DNA of 64,000 nt from Thalassomonas sp. RHCl1 (GCF_947387555.1 NZ_CANDNZ010000008.1:186001-250000); one strand, 5' to 3'. Counted from the stretch's first letter, positions 54,279 to 64,000 are shown. Made by a program: numbers and translations. Notes: a model not told the origin generated them from the sequence alone.

Positions 54279-56153
54279 ATGGCCTTATGGGGTGGACGGT
54301 TTAAAACCGCGAGTAGTGATATTTTCAAGGAATTTAATGATTCACTGCCATTTGATCATGTATTGGTACAACAGGATATCCAGGGTTCTATCGGCTGGTC
54401 GAAAGCGATACAGCAGGCGGGTGTACTTACCCTGGAAGAGCAGCAGCAGATGGAGCAGGCGCTGCTGGACTTATCCGCAAAAGTGGCCGCCGGCGAAAGT
54501 GATATTTTAGCCTCCGGCGCCGAAGACGTGCACAGCTGGGTGGAAGCCGAGCTTACCGCACAGCTTGGCGATATCGCCAGAAAATTGCATACCGGTCGTA
54601 GCCGTAACGACCAGGTGGCCACAGATCTCAGGTTATGGAGCCGTGAGCAGGTCGACATATTGATTGCTGCCTTAAATACCTGTCAGCAACAACTCTTGAC
54701 CCTGGCGGAAAACAACCAGGAGCATATCTTGCCCGGTTACACCCATTTGCAGCGGGCGCAACCTATCCGCTTTGCCCATTGGTGTCTGGCGTATATTGAA
54801 ATGTTCAAGCGTGACAGCAGCCGCTTAACGGATGCCCGTAAACGCATGAATCAGTGTCCGCTCGGCAGCGGCGCGCTGGCGGGGACCACCTATGACATCG
54901 ACCGCTATGAGCTGGCGCAGTCGCTGGGCTTTGACGGCCCTTGTGTAAACAGTTTGGATGCGGTTTCCGACCGGGATTTTGTGCTGGAGATTTTATTTGC
55001 CGCCAGTGCCAGCATGATGCATTTATCCCGGTTTGCCGAAGATTTGATCTTTTTCAATTCCGGGGAAGCGAACTTTATTACCTTAGGAGATCAGGTCACC
55101 TCCGGCTCATCCCTGATGCCGCAAAAGAAAAACCCGGATGCGCTGGAGTTGATCCGGGGTAAATGCGGTCGGGTTTATGGTGCCTTGCAGGGGCTTTTGG
55201 TGACCCTCAAAGGTTTGCCCATGGCCTATAACAAAGATCTGCAGGAAGATAAGGAAGGATTATTTGAAACCGTTGGCCAATGGCATTCCTGCCTGGTGAT
55301 GGCGGGAGAAGTGATCAATTCTATTGAGATCAACAGCGCCCGTTGCCAGAAAGCGGCGCGGGAAGGTTATGCCAATGCTACTGAGCTGGCGGATTACCTG
55401 GTCGATAAAGGGGTGCCTTTTAGGACGGCTCATGAAATTTCAGGCCAGGTGGTGCTTTATGCCATTAAGCAGCAGGAGCCGATTGAAAGCCTGCGCCTGG
55501 ATGAACTTAAACAGTTTTCACCGCTGATTGAGCAGGATGTTTATCCTGTGCTGGAGCTGGAGTATCTGGTGGATAAGCGTAATATCCTCGGCGGCACCGG
55601 CAAGAAACCGGTCAGCAATATTATTGCCCAGTACCGTCATAACCTGGGCACCTCGGATTACCTGGTGCGGGATGCGAAACTCACCGATCTGCGCGCCATC
55701 AGCAAGCTGGTGGACTATTGGGCGGCGAAAGAGGAAAACTTGCCGCGGGCGGAAGATGAGCTGATCAAATCCATCCGTGACTTTGCCGTGATCGAAGTCA
55801 ACGGCCAGGTATGCGGCTGCGCTGCTTTGTACATTTACAGTACCGGCCTGGCGGAAGTGCGCTCGTTAGGGGTCTCCATCAATTACCAGGGTAAAGGTTA
55901 CGGTAAGGCGCTGGTGGAGCATTTGCTGGAGCGGGCGAAAACCCTGGCATTAAGCAAGTTGCTGGTATTAACCCGCAAACCGGAATTTTTTGCCCGGTTA
56001 GGTTTTGAACCGGGCAATAAAGAGCATTTGCCGGAAAAAGTTATGAAAGACTGTGACTTATGTCATCGCCAGGATAATTGTGATGAAACCGCCTTGTTAT
56101 ATAACTTAAACAACGGCCATCCTTTGGCTATTCAGGTCACTCAGGTGAATTAA
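54279..56153 (+). CDS. argH: Argininosuccinate lyase fused to N-acetylglutamate synthase, ArgH(A)
   Basis: A 624-residue fusion. Residues 1 to about 460 are argininosuccinate lyase, which releases arginine and fumarate: it starts [20 protein letters not shown], and has [17 protein letters not shown] and the signature [16 protein letters not shown] near 283. The C-terminal part from about 470 is a GNAT acetyltransferase domain ([39 protein letters not shown] with the acetyl-CoA loop, [10 protein letters not shown]). This matches ArgH(A) fusions of Moritella and Vibrio-type bacteria, in which the tail supplies the first step of the pathway. GGGGAG lies just before the ATG. A terminator follows. 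Confidence 0.92.
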   Translation: MALWGGRFKTASSDIFKEFNDSLPFDHVLVQQDIQGSIGWSKAIQQAGVLTLEEQQQMEQALLDLSAKVAAGESDILASGAEDVHSWVEAELTAQLGDIARKLHTGRSRNDQVATDLRLWSREQVDILIAALNTCQQQLLTLAENNQEHILPGYTHLQRAQPIRFAHWCLAYIEMFKRDSSRLTDARKRMNQCPLGSGALAGTTYDIDRYELAQSLGFDGPCVNSLDAVSDRDFVLEILFAASASMMHLSRFAEDLIFFNSGEANFITLGDQVTSGSSLMPQKKNPDALELIRGKCGRVYGALQGLLVTLKGLPMAYNKDLQEDKEGLFETVGQWHSCLVMAGEVINSIEINSARCQKAAREGYANATELADYLVDKGVPFRTAHEISGQVVLYAIKQQEPIESLRLDELKQFSPLIEQDVYPVLELEYLVDKRNILGGTGKKPVSNIIAQYRHNLGTSDYLVRDAKLTDLRAISKLVDYWAAKEENLPRAEDELIKSIRDFAVIEVNGQVCGCAALYIYSTGLAEVRSLGVSINYQGKGYGKALVEHLLERAKTLALSKLLVLTRKPEFFARLGFEPGNKEHLPEKVMKDCDLCHRQDNCDETALLYNLNNGHPLAIQVTQVN

Positions 56154-56170
56154 GCTATTTTCCCGGCTGT

Positions 56171-56212
56171 AAGGCAGGTATTGTTAACAAGTGTTAACTA
56201 CCTGCCTTTTTT
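56171..56212 (+). terminator. Rho-independent terminator of argCBFGH
   Basis: AAGGCAGGTA (56171-56180) pairs with TACCTGCCTT (56199-56208); an inner GTTAAC-AAGT-GTTAAC hairpin extends the stem, and TTTT follows. Confidence 0.88.
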
Positions 56213-56231
56213 ATATCAGGCGAATAAGGGA

Positions 56232-58793
56232 TCAGAATAACTCTTCTTCCAGCTCTTCTTCTTCGTTACCGTCGAGGATCTCCCGGCTTTTATCCAAAGT
56301 GACATATTCCTGAGGGGCGGTGCCGTTTTCAAAATATTCAAACAAACTGGTTTTATCGGCTTTGCTGCTCAGTTTGCCGGTCGCCTTGTCTATCCTGACG
56401 GAAACGACATTTTCCGGCGGCAGGAAAGGTTCAACTTCAAGGTCTTTTAACGCCGTATCCATGTAGGTGATCCAGGCGGGTTGGGCCGATTTGGCGCCGG
56501 CTTCGATGCCGTAAACCTGGCTTTTACCCAGGTTTTTGTTATAGGCGGTTCTGCCCAGGTTCCTGGTATGATCATCAAAACCTATCCAGGAAGTGGTCAC
56601 CAGGCGACGGCTATAGCCGGAGAACCAGGCATCTTTGGATTCGTTGGTGGTGCCTGTCTTCCCGGCGATATCACGGCGCTTGAGCTTCTTCGCCCTGAAC
56701 CCCGTGCCTTGCCAGCCAGGTTTAGTGGACCAGTCATATCCCCAAATGGCGCTGTTGAGGGCTTCCGTCATCAAAAAGGCATTTTGCTCGCTGATCACCC
56801 GCTCGGCCTGGTTCAGGGGGGGAGCCAGGTTATCGGCGGATAAAGAGTCTACCTCTAATTCGCTGTTATCCGATGCTAACGTTTCTTCGCTGGCTCGGGT
56901 GGCGGCGCTCAGGCTGTCCATGGTGTCACTGGCCTGACAGGGATCGCAGGCCAGTGCCGGATTTGCCTGAAAAACAATATTGCCGAATGAGTCTTCGATA
57001 CGGTCGATCAGGTAAGGCTGGATCAGGAAGCCGCCGTTGGCAAAGGTAGCAAAACCGCTGACCACTTCCAGCGGTGTCAGTGAGGCAGACCCCAGCGCCA
57101 GGGTTTCGTTTCTCGGCAGTTCATCCGGCACAAAACCAAATAAAGAAAGGTGATCGACAATTTTTCCTAAGCCGACTTCCCTGAGCAGGCGCACCGAGAT
57201 CACGTTTTTAGACTGGGCCAGAGCCAGGCGGATACGGATCGGGCCGACATAGGTTGGCGGGGAATTTTTCGGGCGCCAGACCACGCCTGAGCTTCTGTCC
57301 CATTGGTTAATGGGGGCGTCATTGATGATAGAGGCCAGGGTAAAGCCGTTTTCCAGTGCGGCGGAGTAGATAAAAGGTTTAATATTCGAGCCTACCTGGC
57401 GTTTTGCCTGGGTGACCCGGTTAAACTGGCTCTGCTTAAAGCTGAAACCGCCGACGGCGGCTTTAATGGCGCCGTCGTCCGGGGAAATCGATACTAACGC
57501 GCCACTCACCTGCGGGATCTGGCTTAAGACATAGCTGTTATCCGCTTGCTTGACCACCCAGATAACATCGCCGTAATTAAGAATATCTGCGGCGGTTTCT
57601 GGCGCCGGTCCCTGTTTCTGATCGCTGATAAATTCCCGGGCCCAGGAAAGTCCCGGCCAGTCTATGATGGCCTGCTGCTCATCTTTAAGGGTAATGGCGA
57701 CCGACTGCTCAGACACTTCGGTCACTATGGCAGGTATTAACGATTGATAACCTTCTATATTAAGCGCCTGGCTGATTTCTTCCTGCGTCAGCGGATTGAG
57801 GTATTCGCCGCTGACGGCATCTTTTTGGTTGTTGCTTTCATTCTTGAGGGAACGGATCACGCCGCGATAGCCATGCCTTAGGTCATAGGCCATCAGGTTG
57901 CCGGTCAGAGCGTTTTGTGCCGCGCTTTGCAGTTTGGACGGGACTGTGGTGAAGACCTTGTAGCCGCCGGTATAAGCCTGCTCCCTGCCGTAGCGCTGCA
58001 GCATTTCCTGGTGCGCCATTTCCGCCAGGTAGGGGGCGTTTAATTCGATTTCCGCGCCGTGGCGTTTGCCGGTGATCGGTGCCGCCATCGCCTCTTGATA
58101 CTGTGCCGGACTGATATAATTTTTCGCCAGCATGCGCTGTAGTACCACGCTGCGGCGCGCCTTGGCCCGCTTCGGCGAGCGGATGGGGTTCAAGGTGGAC
58201 GGCGCCTTGGGCAGACCGGCCAGTACCGCGATCTGCGCCAGGGTTAATTCCTGTACTTCTTTGCCGTAATATACCTGGGCGGCGGCGCCGAAACCGTAAG
58301 ATCTGTGACCCAGGGGAATTTTATTCATATAAAGGGCAAGAATTTCGTCCTTGGTCAGCAGGTTTTCGATATGAAAAGAAATAAAGATTTCTCTTAATTT
58401 GCGCACATAAGTGACTTCCCGGGTCAGGAAGAAGTTACGGGCTACCTGCATGGTAATGGTACTGCCGCCGCCTTTGTTCTGGCCGATGATCTGGCCGATC
58501 ACCGCCCGGGTCAGGCCGACGGGATCTATGCCGAAGTGCTGGTAAAATCTGTCGTCTTCCGTGGCCAGTATGGCATCGATCAGTTGCTGCGGCATCTGCT
58601 CCAGCGCCAGGGGGATACGTTTTTTCTCGCCAAACTGGGACATGAGTTTGCCGTCGTTGCTGTAGATCTGCATCGGGGTTTGCCATTGCAGATTCTTTAA
58701 TGACTCGACACTGGGCAGATCGTCACGCATAGTTAAATACAGGGTGATCAAGGCGATCACCCCCAGCAAGGCCAATAGCAGGCCAAATTTCAT
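56232..58793 (-). CDS. mrcA: Penicillin-binding protein 1A (bifunctional)
   Basis: An 853-residue inner-membrane cell-wall synthase. After one transmembrane helix comes the glycosyltransferase domain (about 45-220) with ATEDDRFYQHFGIDPVG and GGSTITMQVARN. The oligosaccharide-binding insert follows, then the transpeptidase domain with the SxxK motif GSNIKPF, SKN, and AGKTGTTNESKDAWFSGY. These are all diagnostic of class A PBP1A. The ATG at 58793 (MKFGLLLALL) fits the family start; a GTG at 58814 would add seven residues, and neither has a clear ribosome site. It is divergent from pilM, as in many gammaproteobacteria. Confidence 0.93.
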   Translation of the reverse strand: MKFGLLLALLGVIALITLYLTMRDDLPSVESLKNLQWQTPMQIYSNDGKLMSQFGEKKRIPLALEQMPQQLIDAILATEDDRFYQHFGIDPVGLTRAVIGQIIGQNKGGGSTITMQVARNFFLTREVTYVRKLREIFISFHIENLLTKDEILALYMNKIPLGHRSYGFGAAAQVYYGKEVQELTLAQIAVLAGLPKAPSTLNPIRSPKRAKARRSVVLQRMLAKNYISPAQYQEAMAAPITGKRHGAEIELNAPYLAEMAHQEMLQRYGREQAYTGGYKVFTTVPSKLQSAAQNALTGNLMAYDLRHGYRGVIRSLKNESNNQKDAVSGEYLNPLTQEEISQALNIEGYQSLIPAIVTEVSEQSVAITLKDEQQAIIDWPGLSWAREFISDQKQGPAPETAADILNYGDVIWVVKQADNSYVLSQIPQVSGALVSISPDDGAIKAAVGGFSFKQSQFNRVTQAKRQVGSNIKPFIYSAALENGFTLASIINDAPINQWDRSSGVVWRPKNSPPTYVGPIRIRLALAQSKNVISVRLLREVGLGKIVDHLSLFGFVPDELPRNETLALGSASLTPLEVVSGFATFANGGFLIQPYLIDRIEDSFGNIVFQANPALACDPCQASDTMDSLSAATRASEETLASDNSELEVDSLSADNLAPPLNQAERVISEQNAFLMTEALNSAIWGYDWSTKPGWQGTGFRAKKLKRRDIAGKTGTTNESKDAWFSGYSRRLVTTSWIGFDDHTRNLGRTAYNKNLGKSQVYGIEAGAKSAQPAWITYMDTALKDLEVEPFLPPENVVSVRIDKATGKLSSKADKTSLFEYFENGTAPQEYVTLDKSREILDGNEEEELEEELF

Positions 58794-58947
58794 CACTTTT
58801 TTAAAAGTCAGCACAATTACAGACGCCCAAGTTTTTGCAGCAAAATATTCATGGCTACTAGTATATCGTGTAAAACCATGTAATAAATGTATTTATGACT
58901 ATATTGTGTCTAATATGAGTATAAAAATAATATTTTAGTAGGACACT

Positions 58948-60024
58948 ATGCTTAACAAGTTGTTCAAAAAGAAAGCGCAAATGATGGTGGGGATCGATAT
59001 CGGCTCCCACGCAGTAAAAGCTGTATTGTTAAGTAATGGAAGTCAGGGCTATACCCTGGAATGCCTGGCAATGGAGCCTATGCCCAGGGGGGTGATCGTT
59101 GACAGGGAAATCCAGGACATGGAAGCCATTGGCAATGTTATCGGGAGGTTGCGAAAAAAAGTTTCCTCTTCGGTGAAACATGCGGCAGCGGCCGTTTCCG
59201 GGCAAACGGTGATCACCAAAATTATCTATATGGATGTTGCCCTGAATGAAGAAGAGCTGGCCAATCAAATAGAAATTGAAGCCGACAGCCTAATCCCCTA
59301 TCCGCTGGATGAAGTCAGCCTGGATTTTGAATCACTGGATGTGAATGAGTCCGATCCCAGTAAAATCAATGTCTTGCTTAGCGCCGCAAGAACCGAGTCG
59401 ATCGAAGCCAGGGTCACCACTTTGGATATGGGGGGCTTTGAAGCCAAGGTGATCGATGTCGAGTCCTATGCTGTCAGCCGCACCCATGATTTATGTCTGG
59501 CCAATCTGCCCGACGATGCGGTTGATAAAATGGTGGCCATTGTGGATATCGGCGCTACTATGACCCTGCTGTCGGTGACCGATGGCGGCAAACATATCTA
59601 TAGCCGGGATCAAATTTTCGGCAGCGAGCAATATACCCGCTCGATCATTTCTTATTACAACATGTCTTTTGAAGAGGCGGAAAGCGCCAAGATAAATGGC
59701 GAGCTGCCGCCTAATTTTACTTTTGAAGTGCTGGCGCCTTTTCATACCATTTTGGTGCAGCAGATCCGCCGGGCGATCCAGATGTTTCTTACCTCCAGCG
59801 GCCATGAAAAAGTTGATTACCTGGTGATTTCCGGCGGTACCGCCCTGGTGGAAGGTGTACAGGAGTTGTTGGCGGAAGAGCTGGGCATACATACCGTGAT
59901 TGCCGCGCCTTTTGCCGATATGAAACTTGCAAAAAATATTGATGAAGAGATGCTGGCGCTTGCTCCCCAGTTTATGGTGGCGGCGGGTTTAGCGTTAAGG
60001 AGTTTTTCGCCATGGCACATATAA
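58948..60024 (+). CDS. pilM: Type IV pilus assembly protein PilM
   Basis: A 358-residue cytoplasmic actin-like ATPase of the type IV pilus alignment complex. Motifs: MVGIDIGSHAVKAVLL (phosphate-binding), IEIEADSLIPYPLDEVSLDF, and VAIVDIGATMTLLSV; LVISGGTALVEGVQELLAEE is the adenosine motif. It binds the N-terminus of PilN at the inner membrane face. The ATG is preceded by TAGGA. It starts pilMNOPQ, overlapping pilN by 13 bases. Confidence 0.95.
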   Translation: MLNKLFKKKAQMMVGIDIGSHAVKAVLLSNGSQGYTLECLAMEPMPRGVIVDREIQDMEAIGNVIGRLRKKVSSSVKHAAAAVSGQTVITKIIYMDVALNEEELANQIEIEADSLIPYPLDEVSLDFESLDVNESDPSKINVLLSAARTESIEARVTTLDMGGFEAKVIDVESYAVSRTHDLCLANLPDDAVDKMVAIVDIGATMTLLSVTDGGKHIYSRDQIFGSEQYTRSIISYYNMSFEEAESAKINGELPPNFTFEVLAPFHTILVQQIRRAIQMFLTSSGHEKVDYLVISGGTALVEGVQELLAEELGIHTVIAAPFADMKLAKNIDEEMLALAPQFMVAAGLALRSFSPWHI

Positions 60025-60605
60025 ACCTGCTTCCCTGGCGCGAGGCGCAATTAAAAGCCAGGCAAACGGAATACTTTACCGTGCTGGCGATAGTGGCGGT
60101 GGGCGCTTTTGTTTTGATTTTCCTGGTGGGACAGTTTTACCAGGCTCGGGTCAATGGCCAAAACTCCCTTAACCAGTATTTGCGCAATGAAATACAGCAA
60201 CTGGATTTGAAGATAGGCGAGATCAAGGTGTTAAACGAGAAAAAGGATGCCTTGCAAAAGCGTATCAGGGTCATTGAACAATTGCAGCGCAGCCGCAATG
60301 TCGGCACCCAGGTGCTGGATGAAATTGCCAAAATTGTGCCCAATGGCATTTATCTGACCCATATGGAGAAAAAGGGCAATACTTTGCAGCTGTTGGGAAA
60401 AAGCGAATCCAATAACCATCTGGCGAATATGATCCGGGAAATCGAGCGCTCGGATTTGTTTGCCGATGCTACCCTGGACTCGATTATCAGCGATGAAAAA
60501 ACCGTAAAACTGCTCAGCGACTTTAAGATGCGGGTGCGTATCAAGGGTCTGGTCAATGATGTCGCAACAACGGATGCCGTTGCGGCTTCGGGGGGCGGGG
60601 CATGA
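60012..60605 (+). CDS. pilN: Type IV pilus assembly protein PilN
   Basis: A 197-residue inner-membrane protein. The N-terminal MAHINLLPWREAQLKARQTE is the conserved cytoplasmic INLLPWR motif that binds PilM, followed by one transmembrane helix (about 22-42) and a periplasmic coiled coil and ferredoxin-like domain that pairs with PilO. It overlaps pilM upstream by 13 bases and pilO downstream by 4. Confidence 0.95.
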   Translation: MAHINLLPWREAQLKARQTEYFTVLAIVAVGAFVLIFLVGQFYQARVNGQNSLNQYLRNEIQQLDLKIGEIKVLNEKKDALQKRIRVIEQLQRSRNVGTQVLDEIAKIVPNGIYLTHMEKKGNTLQLLGKSESNNHLANMIREIERSDLFADATLDSIISDEKTVKLLSDFKMRVRIKGLVNDVATTDAVAASGGGA

Positions 60606-61195
60606 ATATAGACTTATCCCAGTTTGACAATCTCGAGTTAGAAAATATCGGCCAATGGCCTTATCTGGCAAAAGTGGTTTTGGCTATTTTTCTGGCGATA
60701 GTGGTGTTGGTGCTTGGTTATATTTTCATCGTCAGCGATAAAATTACCCAGCTGGAAAAAGTCCGGCGGGAAGAAATCACCTTAAGGCAGGAGTATAAGG
60801 CGAAATATCATGTTGCCGCTAACCTGGAGTTATTTAAGGCGCAAATGATTGAAGCGGAAGCCTTGTTTGCCAACCAGTTAAAAAGTTTGCCGGAAAGCCA
60901 CGAAACGCCGGGACTTTTGGATGATATTACTTTCGTCGGTACCACCAGCGGCCTTGATTTTGTTAAATTAAATTGGCAACCTGAAATTGCGAAAGAGATT
61001 TATATCGAGTTGCCGATCGATATCGAGGTGATAGGTTCGTATCACGAATTTGGCAATTTTGTCAGTAAAGTGGCGGGATTACCCCGTATCGTGACCCTGC
61101 ATGATTTTGATATCAATATCTCCGGCAGTGACAGCGATATTCTCAGGCTGACCTTGCAGGCAAAAACCTATCGTTACCGGGAGGATAATGAATGA
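60602..61195 (+). CDS. pilO: Type IV pilus assembly protein PilO
   Basis: A 197-residue inner-membrane protein with one transmembrane helix near 24-46 (VVLAIFLAIVVLVLGYIFIV), a periplasmic coiled coil (50-90) and a ferredoxin-like domain including LPIDIEVIGSYHEFGNFVSK. It heterodimerises with PilN and links the inner-membrane complex to PilP. ATG overlaps pilN by four bases; its own stop overlaps pilP by four. Confidence 0.95.
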   Translation: MNIDLSQFDNLELENIGQWPYLAKVVLAIFLAIVVLVLGYIFIVSDKITQLEKVRREEITLRQEYKAKYHVAANLELFKAQMIEAEALFANQLKSLPESHETPGLLDDITFVGTTSGLDFVKLNWQPEIAKEIYIELPIDIEVIGSYHEFGNFVSKVAGLPRIVTLHDFDINISGSDSDILRLTLQAKTYRYREDNE

Positions 61196-61713
61196 TGAAG
61201 TACCTGGTGTTATTGCTTAGTTTTATGGTTAGCGGCTGTTTTGACGATCCGAGCGAACTGAATGCCTTTATGGCCAAGGTACATGAGGATACCAGTAATC
61301 AGATCGAACCTATGCCTGCGGTGCCTAAATTTAATCATTTTGACTATTCCGCCCAGTCAAAGCGCAGCCCTTTTGTCGCCCCCAAACCCGAAGCTATCCA
61401 GGAAAAACTGCAACAGATGACCGGTTGCCTGAGTCCGGATCCCAGGCGCCGTAAACAGCCGCTGGAAAAATATTCGCTGGCGGATTTAAGCATGCGCGGT
61501 ACTTTGGGAGAGCTGGGAGTGACCTGGGCCTTAGTGCAGGCGTCCGATGACAGTTTGCACCGGGTTGCCGTCGGCGGTTATATGGGGCTTTTTAATGGCC
61601 GTATTACCGGGGTCAGCCAGGAGAGCGTCACACTTATTGAATTAATTCCCGACGGCGCCGGTTGCTGGATAGAAAGAGAGTCCGTGGTTTCAATTGTTGA
61701 ATCAGAAGGATAG
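61192..61713 (+). CDS. pilP: Type IV pilus lipoprotein PilP
   Basis: A 173-residue inner-membrane lipoprotein: signal peptide ending MVSGC with the lipidated Cys near residue 16, a Pro-rich flexible region (SPFVAPKPEA), and a C-terminal HR-like domain (LADLSMRGTLGELGVTWALV, then VGGYMGLFNGRITGV) that binds the N0 domain of PilQ. The ATG-ATG start at 61192/61195 overlaps the end of pilO. Confidence 0.94.
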   Translation: MMKYLVLLLSFMVSGCFDDPSELNAFMAKVHEDTSNQIEPMPAVPKFNHFDYSAQSKRSPFVAPKPEAIQEKLQQMTGCLSPDPRRRKQPLEKYSLADLSMRGTLGELGVTWALVQASDDSLHRVAVGGYMGLFNGRITGVSQESVTLIELIPDGAGCWIERESVVSIVESEG

Positions 61714-61715
61714 GG

Positions 61716-63785
61716 GTGAAGAAGATAATGTTAGCAGATCAAGAGAAAAAAAATTATAACATCTTTGCCGAAATCCTGAGCGTCAAAGGGCTTTTGGCGC
61801 TGGTATTGTGTTGGTTTGCCTTTGGTGCCGGTGCCAGGACCTTAACCGGCTTGTCGTATAACACTATACAGAAAGATCAAATCGAACTTGTGTTCAGCCT
61901 TTCCGAGGCGGTGACAACACAACCCGAGATCAAAACCTTTGTGACCCCGGCGCGCATTGATATTTTGTTTGCGGTGGATGATTTTAATCCGTTGATCAGT
62001 GACACCAATATCCGCCATGCCGGTGTTAACTCGGTGAAGGTACAAAAGGTGGCGGGGCAAATTATCGCCTCAATACATCTGGCCAAGCTGGCGGTATTTG
62101 ATGTTAAGCAAAGCGGTAATGAATTTTCGCTGATTTTAAAGAATCAGGATCCCGACTCTCCGGTGACTAAATTAACCCCGGCGAATAATGAGTTTATCAA
62201 CAGCATTAAGGAAATAGATTTTACCCGCAGCCAGGAAAATGACTCCCAGGTGATCATTTCCCTGGAAGATACTATGGTGGCGGTGGATGTCAGCGATAAG
62301 CTGGGTAAGATATATGTGGAATTTCACAATACCGCCATACCGGAAGATCTCTTGTATAAACTGGATGTGACGGATTTTGGCACCCTGGTTAAAGGTATAG
62401 AAACCTTCAGGGAAGGACGCAACGCCCGGGTAGTGATCGATGTCGACGGCGAGTTTGACTTTAGCCACCAGCAGTTAACCAATGTTTTTTCCCTGAAAGT
62501 CACTGAAAAGGTCAAGGTCCCGGGTTACCTGGAGGATGTTGAAGATTATAGCGGCAGGCCGATTTCGTTAAATTTCCAGGATATCTCGGTGCGCACCGTG
62601 TTGCAGATCATTGCTGATTATAACGGCTTCAACCTGGTGACCAGTGATACCGTGGACGGCAATATTACCTTGCGCCTTGATGGCGTGCCCTGGGATCAGG
62701 CGCTGGATATTCTTTTAAAAGTCAAAGGGCTGGATAAGCGTATGGAGGGCAATATCTTAATGGTCGCTCCCAGCGACGAACTTGCCGCCCGGGAAGCACG
62801 TGATTTACAGGCATTGCAGCAGGTAGCGGATTTGGCGCCTTTATATTCTGAATATGTCCAGGTCAACTACGCCAAGGCGATTGAGTTTTCTTCTTTGATC
62901 AAAAATGAGGAAACCAGTATTTTATCCCCCAGGGGCAGTGTTTCGGTTGATGAACGTACCAATACCCTGTTGATCCGGGATACCGCGCAAAGCATCGAAG
63001 ATATTAAGCGTATGGTTTCCGTGCTGGATATTCCCGTCAGGCAGGTGGTGATTGAAGCCCGCATGGTGACGGTAAAAGATAATATCAATGAAGAGTTGGG
63101 GATCCGTTGGGGCATTACCGATACCGACGGTGAAACCGGCACTTCGGGCACGTTAACCGGGGCCGACTCGGCAAATGCCGGCACTACCCCGGATATCAGC
63201 GACCGCATGAATGTCAATTTGCCGGTTGCCAGTCCCGCCGGCAGTATTGCCTTTCAGATCGCCCGCCTGGCGGACGGCACTATCCTCGACCTTGAATTAA
63301 GTGCCATGGAAAAAGAAAACAAAGGGGAAATTATTGCCAGTCCGCGCATCACCACCGCCAACCAAAAAGAAGCCTATATAGAGCAGGGGGTCGAAATCCC
63401 CTATCAGGAAGCGGCGTCCAGCGGCGCTACTTCGACCCAATTCAAAAAAGCCGTGCTCAGCCTGACCGTGACCCCCCATATCACCCCGGATGACAGGATC
63501 ATTCTTGATCTTGTGGTGACCCAGGACACGGTTTCGGATGTACAAAGCGGCACCGCACCGGCAATCGATACCCAGCGTATCGGCACCCAAGTACTGGTCA
63601 ATAACGGCGAAACCATAGTGTTGGGCGGCATTTACCAGCAGCAGATCATCAACACCATTTCTAAGGTTCCTGTACTGGGAGACATCCCTTATTTTGGCTG
63701 GTTATTCAGAAACAGTAATAATTTTAATGAGAAAAAAGAATTGCTGATTTTTGTGACTCCCCGCATTGTAAAAGAACATTTTTAG
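61716..63785 (+). CDS. pilQ: Type IV pilus secretin PilQ
   Basis: A 689-residue outer-membrane secretin through which the pilus passes. After a signal region (LLALVLCWFAFGAGA) come two AMIN domains (about 40-145 and 160-265), which bind peptidoglycan, an STN domain (285-335; ISLNFQDISVRTVLQIIADY), a secretin N-domain (about 375-440), and the secretin core (515-685; VEIPYQEAASSGATSTQFKK and VPVLGDIPYFGWLFRNSNNF). I start at the GTG at 61716 with AGAAGGA five bases upstream; the ATG at 61728 is an alternative. It follows pilP by two bases. Confidence 0.94.
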   Translation: MKKIMLADQEKKNYNIFAEILSVKGLLALVLCWFAFGAGARTLTGLSYNTIQKDQIELVFSLSEAVTTQPEIKTFVTPARIDILFAVDDFNPLISDTNIRHAGVNSVKVQKVAGQIIASIHLAKLAVFDVKQSGNEFSLILKNQDPDSPVTKLTPANNEFINSIKEIDFTRSQENDSQVIISLEDTMVAVDVSDKLGKIYVEFHNTAIPEDLLYKLDVTDFGTLVKGIETFREGRNARVVIDVDGEFDFSHQQLTNVFSLKVTEKVKVPGYLEDVEDYSGRPISLNFQDISVRTVLQIIADYNGFNLVTSDTVDGNITLRLDGVPWDQALDILLKVKGLDKRMEGNILMVAPSDELAAREARDLQALQQVADLAPLYSEYVQVNYAKAIEFSSLIKNEETSILSPRGSVSVDERTNTLLIRDTAQSIEDIKRMVSVLDIPVRQVVIEARMVTVKDNINEELGIRWGITDTDGETGTSGTLTGADSANAGTTPDISDRMNVNLPVASPAGSIAFQIARLADGTILDLELSAMEKENKGEIIASPRITTANQKEAYIEQGVEIPYQEAASSGATSTQFKKAVLSLTVTPHITPDDRIILDLVVTQDTVSDVQSGTAPAIDTQRIGTQVLVNNGETIVLGGIYQQQIINTISKVPVLGDIPYFGWLFRNSNNFNEKKELLIFVTPRIVKEHF

Positions 63786-63796
63786 TCTAAATTATC

Positions 63797-63826
63797 AGTA
63801 AGTGGTTTCTTTTCGCACCACTTACT
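63797..63826 (+). terminator. Hairpin after pilQ
   Basis: AGTAAGTGGT (63797-63806) is perfectly complementary to ACCACTTACT (63817-63826). The T run is missing, so it may reduce rather than end transcription into aroK. Confidence 0.5.
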
Positions 63827-63933
63827 TGCAATCTGCACCGAAGAATTGCGATAATTGCGCCCTTGAAATTTTCGAGGGGGTCTCCTCTTACCCTATAAAC
63901 GTAATTAATTATAACGAGTATTAAGTTAGTCTA

Positions 63934-64000
63934 ATGGCAGAAAAACGTAACATTTTCCTTGTAGGCCCTATGGGTGCTGGCAAAAGCACTATAGGTAGAG
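63934..64000 (+). CDS. aroK: Shikimate kinase, 5' end only
   Basis: The window ends 22 codons into this gene. The frame reads MAEKRNIFLVGPMGAGKSTI then GR, which contains the Walker A P-loop GPMGAGKST of shikimate kinase I (aromatic amino-acid synthesis). The position after pilQ is the conserved pilQ-aroK order of gammaproteobacteria. Confidence 0.93.
   Translation, partial: MAEKRNIFLVGPMGAGKSTIGR

Overview
The window is chromosomal DNA of a marine gammaproteobacterium, most likely an Alteromonadales/Colwelliaceae member close to Thalassomonas or Colwellia. This rests on the gene families and their order: metJ-metBLF, argE-argCBFGH with a fused argH(A), mrcA-pilMNOPQ-aroK, ctlX, TorT-like sensing and PEP-CTERM proteins. 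It is inferred from protein motifs, not from a database search.

Layout. 1-3.2 kb (minus): end of a cobD/cbiB-type gene, mtnN, a DUF2726 protein and a dimeric dUTPase. 3.4-11.7 kb: a sensory cluster with three periplasmic binding-type proteins and a CHASE-type histidine kinase on the plus strand, facing two response-regulator/kinase proteins on the minus strand; none has a DNA-binding output domain. 11.8-19.8 kb: a lipoprotein/DUF6515 pair, malic enzyme, an XRE regulator plus membrane protein, a 49-residue secreted peptide, a RoxA-like dihaem cytochrome and a diguanylate cyclase with a degenerate GGDEF motif. 20.0-26.7 kb: a visibly AT-rich accessory stretch of mostly unrecognised genes, several followed by a related imperfect palindrome. 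An intact bicistron (48-residue protein plus ribbon-helix-helix protein) lies at one end and a decayed copy of its first gene at the other.

27-41.3 kb: a secreted GH5 endoglycoceramidase-like enzyme, a cytochrome b/ethylbenzene-dehydrogenase-like fusion with a DUF1566 protein, a secreted metallophosphatase (both transcription units preceded by Pho-box-like sites), a Bcr/CflA pump with divergent LysR regulator, an alanine symporter with divergent Lrp regulator and ctlX, and a PEP-CTERM protein behind a good sigma-54 promoter match. 41.7-47 kb: the methionine block, metJ divergent from metBLF with two arrays of met boxes between them. 47.1-48.6 kb: a degenerate HD-GYP-like protein. 48.6-56.2 kb: arginine biosynthesis, argE divergent from argCBFGH, with ARG-box-like palindromes in the shared intergenic region and an N-acetylglutamate synthase domain fused to ArgH. 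56.2-64 kb: mrcA divergent from pilMNOPQ, then the start of aroK.

The housekeeping blocks are conventional. The unusual material is the sensory cluster without an output regulator, the palindrome-punctuated accessory stretch with its small bicistron, the secreted micro-gene beside the RoxA-like cytochrome, and the candidate Pho and sigma-54 sites that tie uncharacterised secreted or membrane proteins to known regulons.
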